Shown here in pieces: positions 12,575 through 23,904 of a DNA stretch of 64,000 nucleotides. The first letter of the stretch is position 1; the number at the start of each line of letters is the position of its first letter. The position numbers were made by a program, and so were the translations under genes. The notes under the pieces are model-generated. The model searched no databases. It had not been told where the DNA came from and worked only from the letters and a program-made list of their open reading frames with translations. The DNA comes from Leptodontidium sp. MPI-SDFR-AT-0119 (lineage: Eukaryota; Ascomycota; Leotiomycetes; Helotiales; Leptodontidiaceae). The stretch spans positions 2,480,001 to 2,544,000 of the forward strand of contig JAHLEZ010000002.1 in the NCBI GenBank assembly GCA_020726505.1, read 5' to 3'.

Positions 12575-13150
12575 ATGGCCACTCCATCCTACTTTGCGTT
12601 TTCCGCACCAAGTGATGCCGAGTTCGAAGAACAAATGAGGAGAGTCCCACTTGGTATGCCAACCTTCAAGGTTTAGCTTTTCAAACGAATAAGCCTGACT
12701 GTATGTGATACAGACTCATTCCAAAGAGAACATATCCGAAATGCGAGCCAAAGAGCTCCCCAAAGAGTCGCCGAGGAAATTAACTCGGGGTCAATTTCGA
12801 ATGGCGGGGACCTCTACACTGCCATACGTCGAGAATTGAGCGGTACCGGGATCGAGATGATGATTGCGCAGAAGTTGGCAGTATTACTCATTCAGAACTT
12901 CTCAGAGGTGGTCCGCAATGTTCGACTCGGAGTCTCGTATGCAGTATCGGCTATGGGAACTTTGCTGAAGGGACTCGCCTGGTGGCAATTTCTTGCTGCA
13001 GCTGTAGGTGGAATTGTTGTTGGTGGAATTGCATGTGGAATTGCGAGTGGACTAGGTGCTTCTCGGGAGGATTCTAAGAAGATCGGGTTGGGTGCTGGTA
13101 TTTTGGCTGCTTTGGGTATTCTGTCTGCATTCGCGGCTGCAATCGACTAG
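12575..13150 (+). CDS. Small glycine-zipper membrane protein, unknown function
   Basis: Two exons (12575-12653 and 12714-13150; donor GTATGC, acceptor ACAG) give 171 residues. The N-terminal half is polar (MATPSYFAFSAPSDAEFEEQ at the start). The C-terminal third is strongly hydrophobic with regularly spaced glycines: WWQFLAAAVGGIVVGGIACG, a short charged turn (ASREDSKK), then IGLGAGILAALGILSAF. This forms a two-helix hairpin with GxxxG-type packing motifs. Hairpins of this kind occur in oligomeric membrane and pore-forming proteins, but I recognise no family. It lies between a broken Ulp-like gene and two other small membrane protein genes. The start is the first ATG, with a clean in-phase splice. 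The gene is probably real; the function is open. Confidence 0.65.
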
Positions 13151-13380
13151 TCTCCTCTATAGGTGGAAAGTCTTCTGACCCGCGACAGAGGAGAGACCAC
13201 TGGAAGGCTTTTAGTTATATACAAAGTAGTGAACAAATTTTCTCAAACCGCTCGTTAACGGGCCTGACAATCGCCTTCCACCTGTAAAGTCCGTGGAAAG
13301 CCCGACGAATCTCTGCTTGAATTGGCGAGAAATGAAAAGGTAAAATAGATTCCCCTAGCCGCCATTCGGTATTTCCTGAG

Positions 13381-14076
13381 TTACGGCCCAGCACTGCGGG
13401 AGCGTGCGTTTGGGCAAATGCACCTATAGATACTGCCTAGAAGATCGGTCAAATGCTGGAACGCCCGCCTCCTCGTATCTGATGGAAGCTCCTGAATTCC
13501 AATGCTCACACCCAGTCCGATGTCGATGATACCTGGTATCCATTGAGGCAAGTGATCCGTTGGTGGTTCGACTGTAGAAAGAATGATGTACATGATGAAC
13601 AGACAACAGCCAACATGCCAAAGTGGGCGTCTATACCACCGGTTAGCTCAGAAGATATGCTGGAAGTAAGACGGGGAGCAGACTTGATCAATTCCATCTT
13701 CTCGCGACTGGAAAGGTCGATCAGCACCCCAATCCCAATCACGAGTAACCATGTCGAGAATAGCCTAGATCTTTGTCAGAGATGTGAGTAACTGGCGACA
13801 GGAAACATACATGAAGAAAGCTATCTTCCAGTTTACATCTTCATTGGCAATCACTCCGGCCAGATATGTTACAGGAGCAAGAACCATCGCAACCCACGCC
13901 ATGTATGATAGAAAACAGCTTCTTCTGGGGTGCTTAGGAGTTTGATGTGGGTAGTCAATGGTTTCCATCTGTTCTATGTGTCTCTGTTCATTCCTCAGCC
14001 CGTCTCTGACCTCAAGCTGGTTGATGGAATTTGGTGCGCTGTAACCTTGTCGGTCCACGATGTCTGGCGAGACCAT
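13381..14076 (-). CDS. Two-helix membrane protein with CorA-like C-terminal segment, unknown function
   Basis: Three exons (14076-13811, 13764-13637, 13571-13381) join in phase at GTATGT and GTATAG donors and give 194 residues. A polar N-terminus (about 60 residues) precedes two hydrophobic segments: LSYMAWVAMVLAPVTYLAGV, a short loop containing NEDVNWK, and LFSTWLLVIGIGVLI, the second created by splicing. The layout (helix, short acidic loop, helix near the end) resembles the membrane part of fungal CorA-like or ankyrin-linked proteins. The magnesium-channel signature GMN is absent, so transport is not implied. The tail is soluble (WIPGIIDIGLGVSIGIQELP). It converges with the glycine-zipper gene at 12575-13150. 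Confidence 0.6.
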
Positions 14077-15020
14077 TGTATTTGCACCTCATAAATGTCC
14101 GCGATGAGGAATTAGGGGTGGATGAAGTGTAGTAAGAGAAGATAATGTACCACTGAAAGTTATAAAGTATGAATAGTGGAAGAGATATTAGAGCAGAGTT
14201 AGATTTTGGAAGTCTCGGGCGGATTGACAGCTGAACCTCGCTGCCCCTCGCGGTTTCGGCACCCAGTCTAGAGGAATGGGCTGTGATTAGCTTGATTTGA
14301 GTAAACTTACTCTGCCACGCCGGGCGCTTCTGAAAAGAACGGTGCAGCTGCACTGCCAACGCATGGATATGGTTCGCAAATTAGGCCGCACAGCCTTACG
14401 CCCCGGAAGTTGGACACCTGCCAAACTGGCAGTTGCAAAGGAAAAATAGGGTAAGGCATGTCTCCAGAATGTCAGAAATTGTGAGTGTCGAGATTCACAT
14501 GAACAACTTCAGTATGAAGGATCCAAAAAGTCATGATCAAGGAGATGCTCATGAAGAGCATCTGCATCTGCAATGCGCCGCCCAGGAGGGTATCGACAGG
14601 ACGAAGAGGTACAAGCAACCTAAGGACGGAGACCAAGCTATTCGAGACAAGAACTTGGGAGGACAAAGTGACCCTCACATTATTACACGGGATCCATTGA
14701 CAGAAACCCGCGAAGAGTTTGATCCCCGTAAGAACTTCCATGTTGAAAAAGAAAATGGCTTCTTTGCTGATCAGACGTAGGCTATAATGTCCATAAAAGT
14801 TGGAAAATCAAACTGGGTCGAGTTTTCAAGGTTCTCTGGCCTGAACCGATGAGCAGTGGGAATGATCCAATCGATACTGGAGTTCAGAAAGTTCACCAAA
14901 CAATCTACTCGAAAGTTCGTCGATTTGTCATCGTACTAAATGTGAAAGAACATTGCATCTGCTTGTACTAAATCCCTAAACGATTGAAGAGGCTCCTGAT
15001 GTACTAACGCCAAATAGGCC
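14077..15020. other. Intergenic region with one unsupported small frame
   Basis: A plus frame at 14433-14780 is polar and Asp/Lys/His-rich (internal ATGs at 14469 and 14499). It has no family signal and no splice partner that I could find. It may be a short gene, but I cannot support it. The rest looks like upstream sequence for the gene at 15139. Confidence 0.4.
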
Positions 15021-15028
15021 TATAAATA
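15021..15028 (+). promoter_or_regulatory. TATA-like box (TATAAATA) upstream of 15139 gene
   Basis: A perfect TATAAATA lies about 118 bases before the start codon. Transcription from it would include an upstream ATG at 15056 opening a nine-codon frame that stops at 15085, which could reduce translation of the main frame. Sequence match only. Confidence 0.4.
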
Positions 15029-15138
15029 CGTACACAAGACAAGGCATAGCGAAGAATGGAGTACACCTGGATGGCCATGCACTGATATACCACTCTACCC
15101 CTCCTTCCCATCTGAGGGAGAATATCAAGCACAACAAC

Positions 15139-15972
15139 ATGTCCAAGCATGGCTTCGACAACTACAGCGACTTGCTAAATGCAGATCAGTCTAATAAGCG
15201 AGAGCAACACCACAATCTTCACACAGTCAAGCACAATGTGAAAGTGAAAGTCGTCGGAGATGTCAAAGTGCACGATCATTCTGTAAACCAAGTTACAGCA
15301 ATTTCAGAGCAGAATGCAGATACGGATCCCGATATAGAGACCAAGGGGAAGTCTCAGTACAGTCGTGGGAAGGTGTGCAAAGAGTGCAATGGCTTTCTGC
15401 ACACCAATGAAGATGATTCATACTTGCGCCGACCTCATAAGTTGAACTGGTCGCCAAAGACACACGGGATCGCCAATATGGGCTGCGCACTTGGGATGGG
15501 AGGAACCTATCTATGGCTGAACAAAACCATGGGACTCAACCCACCAACAGAGGGCATGAAATGGGTAAGGTTTCCAGGTTCCATACAAGCAGACAAAATA
15601 ATTGACAAGAAACAAAAGGTTCTCGACAAAACCAACAACCTCATACCATCCATCCTCCAAGGCCTCCCCAACCCCCCAGACTGGGCAATCTTCATCCTCT
15701 TCGCAGCTTGCACCGTCACCTTCACAGGCACAACTTTCCTGTGGGGCAGCAACAGAGTGCAGAAGCCGATTGCGAAAGAAATAGCTTGTATGATCGCGAT
15801 GATTGGGATAGTAGCTTGCGTGCTTGCTGGGTTTGGAGCGGAGGAGATTGTGCTCGTGGGGATGCCATTCAGCTTCTCCCTGGGCATCCTGGCAAGCTGT
15901 GCAGTGAGATACCGGACTGGTGAACAGAAAGAATGGAAGGAGGAGAAGCGAGGGTTGGTTTTGGAGGTGTGA
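15139..15972 (+). CDS. Hypothetical membrane protein with three to four C-terminal helices
   Basis: Single-exon frame of 277 residues from an ATG that follows a TATAAATA. The first about 100 residues are polar and His/Lys/Val-rich (HNVKVKVVGDVKVHDH) and contain one CKEC pair. Hydrophobic segments follow: GCALGMGGTYLWL, WAIFILFAACTVTFTGTTF, IACMIAMIGIVACVLAGF and IVLVGMPFSFSLGILASC. A charged tail (EQKEWKEEKRG) ends the protein. I recognise no family. It is the third small membrane protein in a 3.4-kb stretch, suggesting a lineage-specific locus. The overlapping minus-strand frames are shadows. Confidence 0.6.
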   Translation: MSKHGFDNYSDLLNADQSNKREQHHNLHTVKHNVKVKVVGDVKVHDHSVNQVTAISEQNADTDPDIETKGKSQYSRGKVCKECNGFLHTNEDDSYLRRPHKLNWSPKTHGIANMGCALGMGGTYLWLNKTMGLNPPTEGMKWVRFPGSIQADKIIDKKQKVLDKTNNLIPSILQGLPNPPDWAIFILFAACTVTFTGTTFLWGSNRVQKPIAKEIACMIAMIGIVACVLAGFGAEEIVLVGMPFSFSLGILASCAVRYRTGEQKEWKEEKRGLVLEV

Positions 15973-16562
15973 GCTTCTCAGCAAGATTGATTGAAAGTGT
16001 TCTTCTTGTCCCGAATTTCCGGCAAACGATGGGCGCTCTTCTGCGGAAACGATGCCAGGTCAGACTGGCTCGCAGGAGATATCCCAAGCACCACCACGCA
16101 ATTGCGTCGTTGCTTCCTTGCCTCTTTGATCATTCATTTCTTGGCGGCTTGGTTGCTTCATCACCCCTTTTCACCATGGCGGCTTCGCTCAATTACTCCA
16201 TTGTTTCGTTTACCTGAGATCATGTACGAGGGCTTTTGAAACAGTCTTGAGGGAGCAAGAAGCGCTGGTTTGACTTTTCCCCAAGGATCACTCGATCAAG
16301 ATAATTTTCTTCTGTTGGGGGTGTGTGTCCCCAGTACCACATTCGTTGTTCCGTATTTCTTTCGTGGTATTCTGTGCGTTTAGCTAGGCCCGCATTAAAT
16401 GAAATTGAAAAATGCTTGCGCCCATGTGAACAACTTCGCAGCACTTTCAGCTCGGCTGGCATGCGGAAGTTTGGAAGACTCATAGAACTTACATGTGTAA
16501 AAGACAGAAAGCGCAGAAAGGTGTCGGTGTTACTGTTGATCTTACTCATATTTCGGATCCAT
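15973..16562. other. Intergenic region, no gene seen
   Basis: Convergent spacer between the hypothetical membrane protein and BET4. Overlapping short frames at 15933-16239 and 16220-16591 show no family or splice support. Confidence 0.55.
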
Positions 16563-17930
16563 TTAAACCCTTGAAGACTTCTCCAAATCATCCCATCTGC
16601 CGCTCCTAAATGGATCTAACTTTCGAAGCTCCTCTAGCCACGCCTTGCAATCTGCCCGCTCATCGACTTGAGGTTCACGTTCTTCCATGAGGCATAATGC
16701 CATCGTGTATTCAATCAAGGCATCGTAGATCCACTTGCAGTCCTCGGCGCCATCCAACATGTCGCGCAGGATAGATAGCTGCCGTTCGACATACTCGACT
16801 CGGTCGTCGTTGGTAAAGTTGGGCGTGATGGTTGCATGGCCGACATAGTCCGTAAGAGTTGTCATTAGAAATTGGTAATAGAACCAGGCTGATTGGGCAT
16901 ATGGATAGGAGTCCGTATACATAGCTGAAACGATAAGATCGAATTCTGGAAGGCATCAGTAGTGAACTGCGCATCGAAATCCATAAACCTACCATCATCC
17001 AAAAACTGCTTTCTGGCAGTAGCATCGGCCTTACGCTCGTCCAGAAGTCGCGGGATCAATTTACTTCGTCTGTGCCATGCCGAGAAATTGGAAAGCCCCT
17101 TTGGCGCATGGATCATTTTGGTTGTGTATTCGAACTCAGATTCCACCATGCTCTTCCCACCCAGCTTTGCGCTCTCGAGCTCGGCCACAACCGTCCGTCG
17201 ATACCCCCATCCATGGAAATTGCGACTATCTCTCACGAGCATCTTGCCCACCAGTATAAGTTCTCGTTTCCACAGCTCCTTCGCAATATCGGGCCCCAAT
17301 CGCTCGTTCGCTTGCTTCAATAGCCACAGCCGATAATTCCACAGCCAGTAGCACTTGGGGTATTCCACCATGATAGGAAACAGGAACTCCAGATCTGCCT
17401 TTATCAGGTCAAGAGTTGTACCATTCCTCCCAAGACTCTGGGAGCTTGGGCTCTGCGGGGTCGTGGCCGACACCGCGGACGGCTCGGATATAGAGGACGA
17501 TGAGATTTCGGAAGAGGCTTTGGTAGTGTCGTTCAGTGAAGTACTCGGCGACTCCATCGAGGGCGATGATGAATCCGATGGTTTGGAGAATAATCCATAG
17601 ATTAGCAAACGTCTGCGGACGTTCCATATTGTGTAGTATTCGGGGTTCTTCTTGAGGAGCTTCGCGGTAAGTTCGAGGACTTCGAGGGTATATTGCCGCT
17701 CTGCGACCTGTGTTAATACTTAGCAGCTGCATCGATCATGGTCTCAGGTCCTACCTTTACTCTGATCAGCTCTTCGAGCTCCTGGTATTTGAGGATCTCC
17801 TTCTGCTCCGCTATCCGCTGCTCGTCCGTTCGTTGACCAGTCGTCGCTGTTCGCGAGACACCATGCTGCCGCAGAGATCAGTCCAGCTTCAGCTTCATCT
17901 TCGGAGTCGTAGGTATCATACGCTTGCCAT
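16563..17930 (-). CDS. BET4: Rab geranylgeranyltransferase (type II) alpha subunit
   Basis: Four exons (17930-17922, 17865-17755, 17707-16993, 16945-16563) give 405 residues. The nine-base first exon encodes Met-Ala-Ser and splicing yields MASHGVSR, the usual start of fungal Bet4. Repeated prenyltransferase-alpha motifs with an invariant Trp follow in order: YYTIWNVRRRLL, YWLWNYRLWLL, FHGWGYRRTVV, FSAWHRRSKLI and SAWFYYQFLM. A low-complexity Ser/Thr/Pro insert of about 60 residues sits between the first and second repeats. With the beta subunit Bet2 and Rep, Bet4 attaches geranylgeranyl groups to C-terminal cysteines of Rab GTPases in the cytosol, which vesicle transport needs. It is transcribed divergently from AMA1 (558-bp spacer). 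Confidence 0.92.
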
Positions 17931-18488
17931 GTTCAGGACTGCGAGTGGTGGTTAGTTGCCAAGGTGAATGTGGAGGGGTGGATTGGCGATGCCTGCTTGG
18001 AGTTGAAGGTTGGGTGCTGCGAGTCAGCAATCGGATAAGCGAAGTTCCCTTGACTCGAGTCCTAGCGACTGCAACGTCCTTTCTACTTCTGCCTCAACTC
18101 AGACTTCACTGTCTTTCTGCTCCCCTCTCTTCCTTTTATATTTTGTAACCTGCCGCACAACCACAATGAGATGCTAACCATTCCACTATTGTTAACATTC
18201 GATAGCACGGTAACGCTGCATTATCCTGAAGTATCATCATTTACTTCTCAGCTTTACCGGGGCTATCGCTGGCGCCCTAGACCGGCAGACACTCATTGAC
18301 TCCAGGATCACCAGAAGACTCCCTCCCATATCTGGACCTGGACCAGTTCTTTGTCTCTTTTCAGAAGTATACATTCAAGCTTCATTCTTTTGATGTCCCT
18401 TCGTTTTCCGAGAGAGAAGAGTCGATAGTCTGCAGTTCAGTCGTGGTCTATCGTCAGCCTCCTCGATCCATTCTTTCTCTGTATCATC
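17931..18488. promoter_or_regulatory. Shared divergent promoter region, BET4 / AMA1
   Basis: 558 bp between two head-to-head start codons with no frame of its own. It must contain the promoters of both genes. I see no clear TATA box or known meiotic control element. Confidence 0.5.
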
Positions 18489-21200
18489 ATGGCGGCCCAG
18501 AGAGGCAGCATCACTTGCAGGAAGCGTTACTATAAGACTGACCTATCAGACAATGGCCCCTTTCACTGGTCCAAGACAGAACGCGAAGACGACTTTGGAA
18601 CCCGGCCTTTCTATGATGCAGGTAAGCAAGCTGCCATATGCGTATTGTAGTAGAAAACTCATCTACGACACTACAGTCCTCGACTCCTTTAATATACCCT
18701 ACCGCAGACCTTCATCCATCAAGTTAGAGATACCGAAAAGGAAACACACGACCACGAACGACGTTCTTCGAAAGTCTCCAACCATCGCAAATCAGTATGA
18801 CGGACCCTCCGATACAGAGAAACGAGTTCTATCAATCTCAACTCTGCCTCGGATCAATCCTCGGACAAGCAATTTTCGTCGTCGCCCGTCGTTGAAAACT
18901 TTTGCAAGCTCAACATCATCAGGTTCCTTCCGATCCCCAGATAGATTCTTACCTATAAGACCAACTCTCGATTCTGCTGTTGAGAGCTTCCGTACCAGCA
19001 AGGATCATCGGACATTGACAATGGATGAGAAGCTACTTAGACATAAAGATGCAAGCCAGGATGCTTTCAACCCACGTAGAAGAGCAACGTCCCCGATACC
19101 AAGCTCAAATCGTCCAGTTCCGAGGCGGAATTTCTCAGGAAATCGCAGTGGAAGTGGAGGTCAGCTGTCTGGTGAGGTGTGCCAAAGCTCGATGCTGACT
19201 GTTTTCACTTAGGTGCAAGTGTCTTGACATTCCAACGAGATCCAACTGCTGTGAACGGAGAACGACAAGTAAGTGCCTACCATGGACCGATGAATAACTG
19301 CCCAACTCACATCGAATGGACGGAAATGTTCTGGCCGAGTCTACCTAGTCTCCAGCAAGAGATAATTTTGCTGATTTTATTTCTTATTTTTTGCCATGGC
19401 TCAAGCTAATTGCTCAGGTGAGTGTAGGTACGATCTGGAGAGTAGGTGGCCTTGCTCCTGTTAGTGGCGTGCCGAATGGTAGAGGTGGACTCGTTGGAAG
19501 TGGGACGAATGCTCCTCTTTACACAACTTCATTCACCGCAAAGCCCAAAGCTCAAGAAGATAAGGAAAGGCATGAGAGTCGCCTTGCTGAGGCGCTGGAA
19601 CTCGATCGAGTTGGGAGAGTATTTGAATTCCGGGATCCGTCGACATCACCACTGAAGTCATCTGCGGAAGAAAGTCAGACCCCGTCTGGGAAAGACTTCA
19701 AAACCTCTTGGCTAGGGACCGAATGGGTGCTTGGGGGTCCTGATCGCAGTATGTGCCCGCCTCCGCGATTTTTTTTGGCCTTATGCAACCATGTGCTAAC
19801 AATAGCGCAGAAGCACCAATCGCCGAGGAAATCCGAACTCTGCCAATGGCCCCCTTCAAATAAGTCACCTGTGTCCTTGATCAGCTTGACACCCGCTCAT
19901 ATGATGCACAGTTTTGGATGCCCCTAATCTTCGAGACGATTTCTACTGCTCAGTGCTAGCGTATTCAAAAACATGCCATACATTGGCTGTTGGGCTTGGG
20001 TCTATGTTGTATGCTTGGTCAGAAATGCAAGGTGTCCATCTTCTTAATGGTGGAACAACGAATGGTTCTTGGCTCACATCCCTCGCATTTTCATCCACGC
20101 AGGGAAAGAAAAGCATTCTTGCGTTTGGTAAATCTGATGGATCGTTGAACCTGGTCTCCCTTTACGACAGCATGCTGCCTCGATTCGAAGTCCAGCAACC
20201 ATCTCCTATTGCATGCCTCACATGGAGACCACAGATGACGATGCGCCCGTCACGATGCCCACTAACCCCGGCAGTCTCTGTTTCAACTGAAGACCTTCTT
20301 GTTGGCGACGAGATTGGGAATGTTTATTACTATTCTGTGGAGTGGCCGCAGAGTTGGGAAGTCTCTCGCAATGGCTGGTCCGGGTCCATGACTCTTCTTG
20401 TTCGAATCTCGGTTCATTCTCAGCAAATATGCGGGCTTTCATTCTCTTGCGATGGCAGTCTGCTCGCTACTGGAGGAAATGACAACCTTTGTTGCCTGTT
20501 CCGGACGAGTGATGTACTGCAAAAAACTCGCGAGGAGGCCCAGGCTCTTGAAGAAGTTTTCATAGGGGCTGATGGCACCCGCCGTGTTCACACTCTTGCA
20601 GGGCGAGGTGGCGTAAAAGAAGTCAAACCTGGTGCCGAGAAGCATCGATGGGTTCACGGTGCTGCTGTCAAGGCAATTGCATTCTGTCCTTGGCGTGATG
20701 GGCTAGTTGCAACAGGAGGTGGAAGCAACGACAAATGCATTCACTTCTTCCACACTACATCTGGTACATGCCTTGCCACGATCAGCGTCGCAGCTCAAGT
20801 CACATCGCTTATCTGGTCAACCACCCGACGGGAAATAGTAGCTACATTTGGCTATGCTCAACCGGAACACCCTTATCGAATTGCGGTTTTCTCATGGCCG
20901 GAGTGTAAACAAGTTGCAGCGATCCCTTGGGAGGGTGAGCATCGTGCACTATACGCTATTTCGTACCCTGGAGGTCCCAACGAAAGTCAGAGTCAAACCA
21001 GCAGAGAAGGAGTTCGAGGGTTGAGCCGTACCGCCACAGAAGGCTGCATTGTGGTAGCTTCAAGTGATGAAAGCGTCAAGTTTCATGAGGTATGGGCGGC
21101 TGGACAGAAGACTACTGTGGGTGGTGAAGGGTTACTGGGTGGAAGTGACATTCTTGAGGGACTAGAAGGCATTGATAAGGAGGGAGATGTCATCAGGTAG
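18489..21200 (+). CDS. AMA1: Meiotic APC/C activator of the Cdc20/Fizzy family (Ama1/Mfr1 type)
   Basis: Six exons (18489-18621, 18677-19171, 19213-19268, 19418-19748, 19811-19859, 19910-21200) give 784 residues. The N-terminus carries DRFLPIRP (133-140), the Cdc20-family signature. A connector QVSVGTIWRVGG follows. The WD40 propeller begins with PFKVLDAPNLRDDFY and AVGLGSMLYAWS, then LSFSCDGSLLATGGND and IAFCPWRDGLVATGGGS. The protein ends in Ile-Arg, the IR tail by which these activators dock on APC/C. This supports stopping at 21200 rather than using the possible donor there. Ama1 directs the anaphase-promoting complex to meiotic substrates. Fifth intron: no GT donor fits; only an ATAAGT...CAC intron (19860-19909) restores the frame (see findings). 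Confidence 0.88.
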
Positions 21201-22122
21201 GTTCTCGGTCTAGTTGATGCTGAGTGTTGTGCTCGAAACAGTCATGGATTAAGCAGCTTCTGGCTGGGCAGCGATGTTGCTTCGGGATTAGACTGATTGG
21301 TACCCAAAAATGCAGTTATATTATCTCTATTACTGTGTGTTATATGACAACTGAAGTTTGTGTCTGGTGGCACAACATTTGGTACGTAATGATTGACGGG
21401 TATGGATCGCTCCCTTGGTCTAGAGTAGAGTGGCAGCATCGAGACCCCCCCTGCCCCTCGCCTTGTCCCCGTCCAAACCCCGCCCAGAAATGATTGCATC
21501 TCGAATAGTGTATCATCATTGTGTATGCAATGACCTCGAATAATTGTCTACTCTGAACGACTCATCCTCAAAAGGCTTGCTGCTGGTGGAAATCGTGTCC
21601 GAAAAGGTGGAATGGAAGGGAAAGCGAAGAAATTCAGGTGTTGAGTGAGTGAGTGAGTGAGTAAGTGAGGATATTTCAGATCTTGGGGATGGGTAGAGTT
21701 TTTCAGAATTCTGGAATTCTAGATTCATGGAACTTATGGAATCTTATTTGGGTTTGTAGGCTCGTGAGTTTTTGCTTGGCTTTTAACGTGATGTTGGTGA
21801 GTGGGTGGGTATAAAAACACATGACGGTATTTTTGCGTTATTAGGTTATATATATGTCGTTACCTCGATTTGTGCTGCTGCGAAAAAAGGTCGACTTTTA
21901 GTTTTGCGTGGGTGTGCTTGAAATATAGGATTTGGTGTATATACGTTCGAGGTGCTGCTGGGAAAATGTCAAATCAGCTTTCGAGAATGACTCAAGAGTT
22001 AATTTATCATATGTTATTCATCTATATATCCCGAGATTCCTCATCTAAATTCACACTATTTCACATCACATAGTATCATTTTTCATAGCCCGACATTTCA
22101 TTTCCAAAACACTCATAAAAAA
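21201..22122. other. Convergent intergenic region, no gene seen
   Basis: 3' flanks of AMA1 and CLN3. AT-richer than the genes, with a GAGT microsatellite and TATATA tracts near 21845. Short frames have no support. Confidence 0.6.
21643..21662 (+). repeat. GAGT tetranucleotide microsatellite (5 copies)
   Basis: Five perfect GAGT units followed by imperfect AAGT and GAGG. Confidence 0.9.
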
Positions 22123-23605
22123 TCACAAATCTAAATCCCTACACCACGGCCTCCCCCTCTGAACATTCGCCTCACACAACCTCCCCTCAATAACCATCCC
22201 GATCAAACTAGCGATACATATCCCCGCACTATCACTCACGCTCGTGGCACCGAGACTGAACTCCCTATCGCCCACGGGGACTTTCTCCATGATCTCTGCA
22301 AACGTATTGACGTACACCGCGCCGCCTAATAGGCCCTCCCAGAACACGACTAGGAAGACGAGGTATACGGACGGCAGGAAGAAGTAGACGGAGTGCAGGG
22401 CGAGGAGGATGAAGTTCGCTATCTGTAGGAAGGAGGGTGTGTAGAGGTTGTGCAGTCGGAAGAAGGGCGTGCTGGAGCGCGAGATGAATACTCCGAGTTG
22501 GTAGAGGAAGGCGTAGAGTGGGTAGAAGGAGCGGTAGGCTGAGAAGGGGGTTTGCTGAAGGGGGAAGAGGAGGGTTGGGGAGACGCCTTGGTTGATGCTG
22601 TATTCGGCTATGTAGACTAGTAGGAGGGGAAGCATGTAGGGGATGAAGAGGGCGCGGGTTCGGGAGAGGTTCTGTAAGAATGTTGGTTTTTGTGAGGGGT
22701 GGGAGGTGGCTTGTCCTTGGGGTGGACTGGCGGGTCGGGAGTGTGAGGTGTATGCTTCTGAGACTGTGGATGGGCCCGGGGTGAGGAGTGCGTCGGCTGC
22801 AGAAGAGGTGGGGAGGGAGGTTATATCGGAGTCATCTATGGAGATCCGGGGGATAGGCGTGTAGTCTTTGTTTGAAGAGGTGCGGCGGAGCGGTGCTTGG
22901 GGGAGGATGAGGAAGAATGCTAAGGGCATGATGAAGGGTAGGAAGGCACATGCTAAGAGACTGTTTCGAACACTCAACCCAATCGTGTTGGTGAGGAGGA
23001 CGTAGAGACCTGCTCCTATCAATCCTGCTCCTCCTGTACCTGATCCCCAAGCTGCGAGCGAGAATGGACCGTAGTAATGCGTTAAGCCCAGCATGCTTAG
23101 TTCTCCTACGCCACTGGATAGAGATGCCATTCCTACCCCGAATAGCTTTATGCTTATGGATCCACCAGTCAGGACGGAGGGCGTGAGAGCTATGAGGAAC
23201 ATTCCAGCGGCGGAGAGACCACACATGACTATTATTCGCATGGAGTAGGGCACGGCGTGGATGAAGTATGGGGCTATGAGTTTGGTGAGGAAAGATGGGA
23301 GGACATCGGCGAGCAGGACCACTCCTTTGGGGACGGAGGGTCCGACAAGGTCGAGTGCTGCCGAGAGGATTATCACGTAGGAGACGTTGTTGATGAGTCC
23401 TGCAGAGGGGTTAGTGGTGGCCAGGAGGAGGGGAAAGGATTTCCGTACCGAATAGCCAGAATGCGACAACGACTGATGTATCTGCGCCTTGGAATAATGC
23501 CCCGAGCCTGGCTTTGTACATTGCCCATGATGAACCGGGAGATCCAGGCATAGGGAGTAGACCCGAGGAGGACGGTGACCTCGACATTGTTGTTCCGTAT
23601 GCCAT
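22123..23605 (-). CDS. BTN1: Battenin / CLN3 family lysosomal-vacuolar membrane protein
   Basis: Two exons (23605-23449, 23399-22123) give 477 residues. The splice rebuilds [19 protein letters not shown], the conserved first helix of battenin. Other typical parts are [35 protein letters not shown], the later [15 protein letters not shown] and the last-helix block [12 protein letters not shown]. About 11 hydrophobic segments are visible. A polar Ser/Pro insert of about 70 residues (PRISIDDSD onward) separates the two halves, making the protein longer than yeast Btn1 (about 400). The family acts in the vacuole/lysosome membrane in pH and amino-acid homeostasis; human CLN3 loss causes Batten disease. 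The Crypton inserted about 300 bp upstream of this start could affect its promoter. The frame continuing upstream to 24063 is noncoding read-through. Confidence 0.92.
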
Positions 23606-23904
23606 GGAGTGTTGAGGTGGGGAGAGGGGACAGTGACGAGTGAAGGATGGATGGCGATAAGGAAGATGAGAGAGTCGCGGGCGGTCAGAAGTGGAACTCT
23701 ATCACACGAGCACCAGCATGATAGTTTGGCTGGCCGAGTTCTGGCTGTTGAACAACAAGATTGAGGCGTCCGCAGATGTGCTCCCTTTCCTCCACTACCT
23801 GCCCTCCCGAAGTGGAAGAATATGAAGCTATTCCGATATCCTGAGGTTGTCGTCACTACCTCACTGTCGCTTCCTGGGCATGCGCAGTGTTGTGTGGTCG
23901 GTCG

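Noticed and set aside
14433..14780. Possible 104-115 residue polar protein
   Set aside because: No homology, several alternative starts and no promoter signal, so left as unsupported.
21190..21300. Extra C-terminal exon of AMA1 spliced from the GTAGGT at about 21197
   Set aside because: The frame ends naturally in Ile-Arg followed by TAG, matching the functional IR tail of Cdc20/Cdh1/Ama1 proteins. An added exon would bury it.
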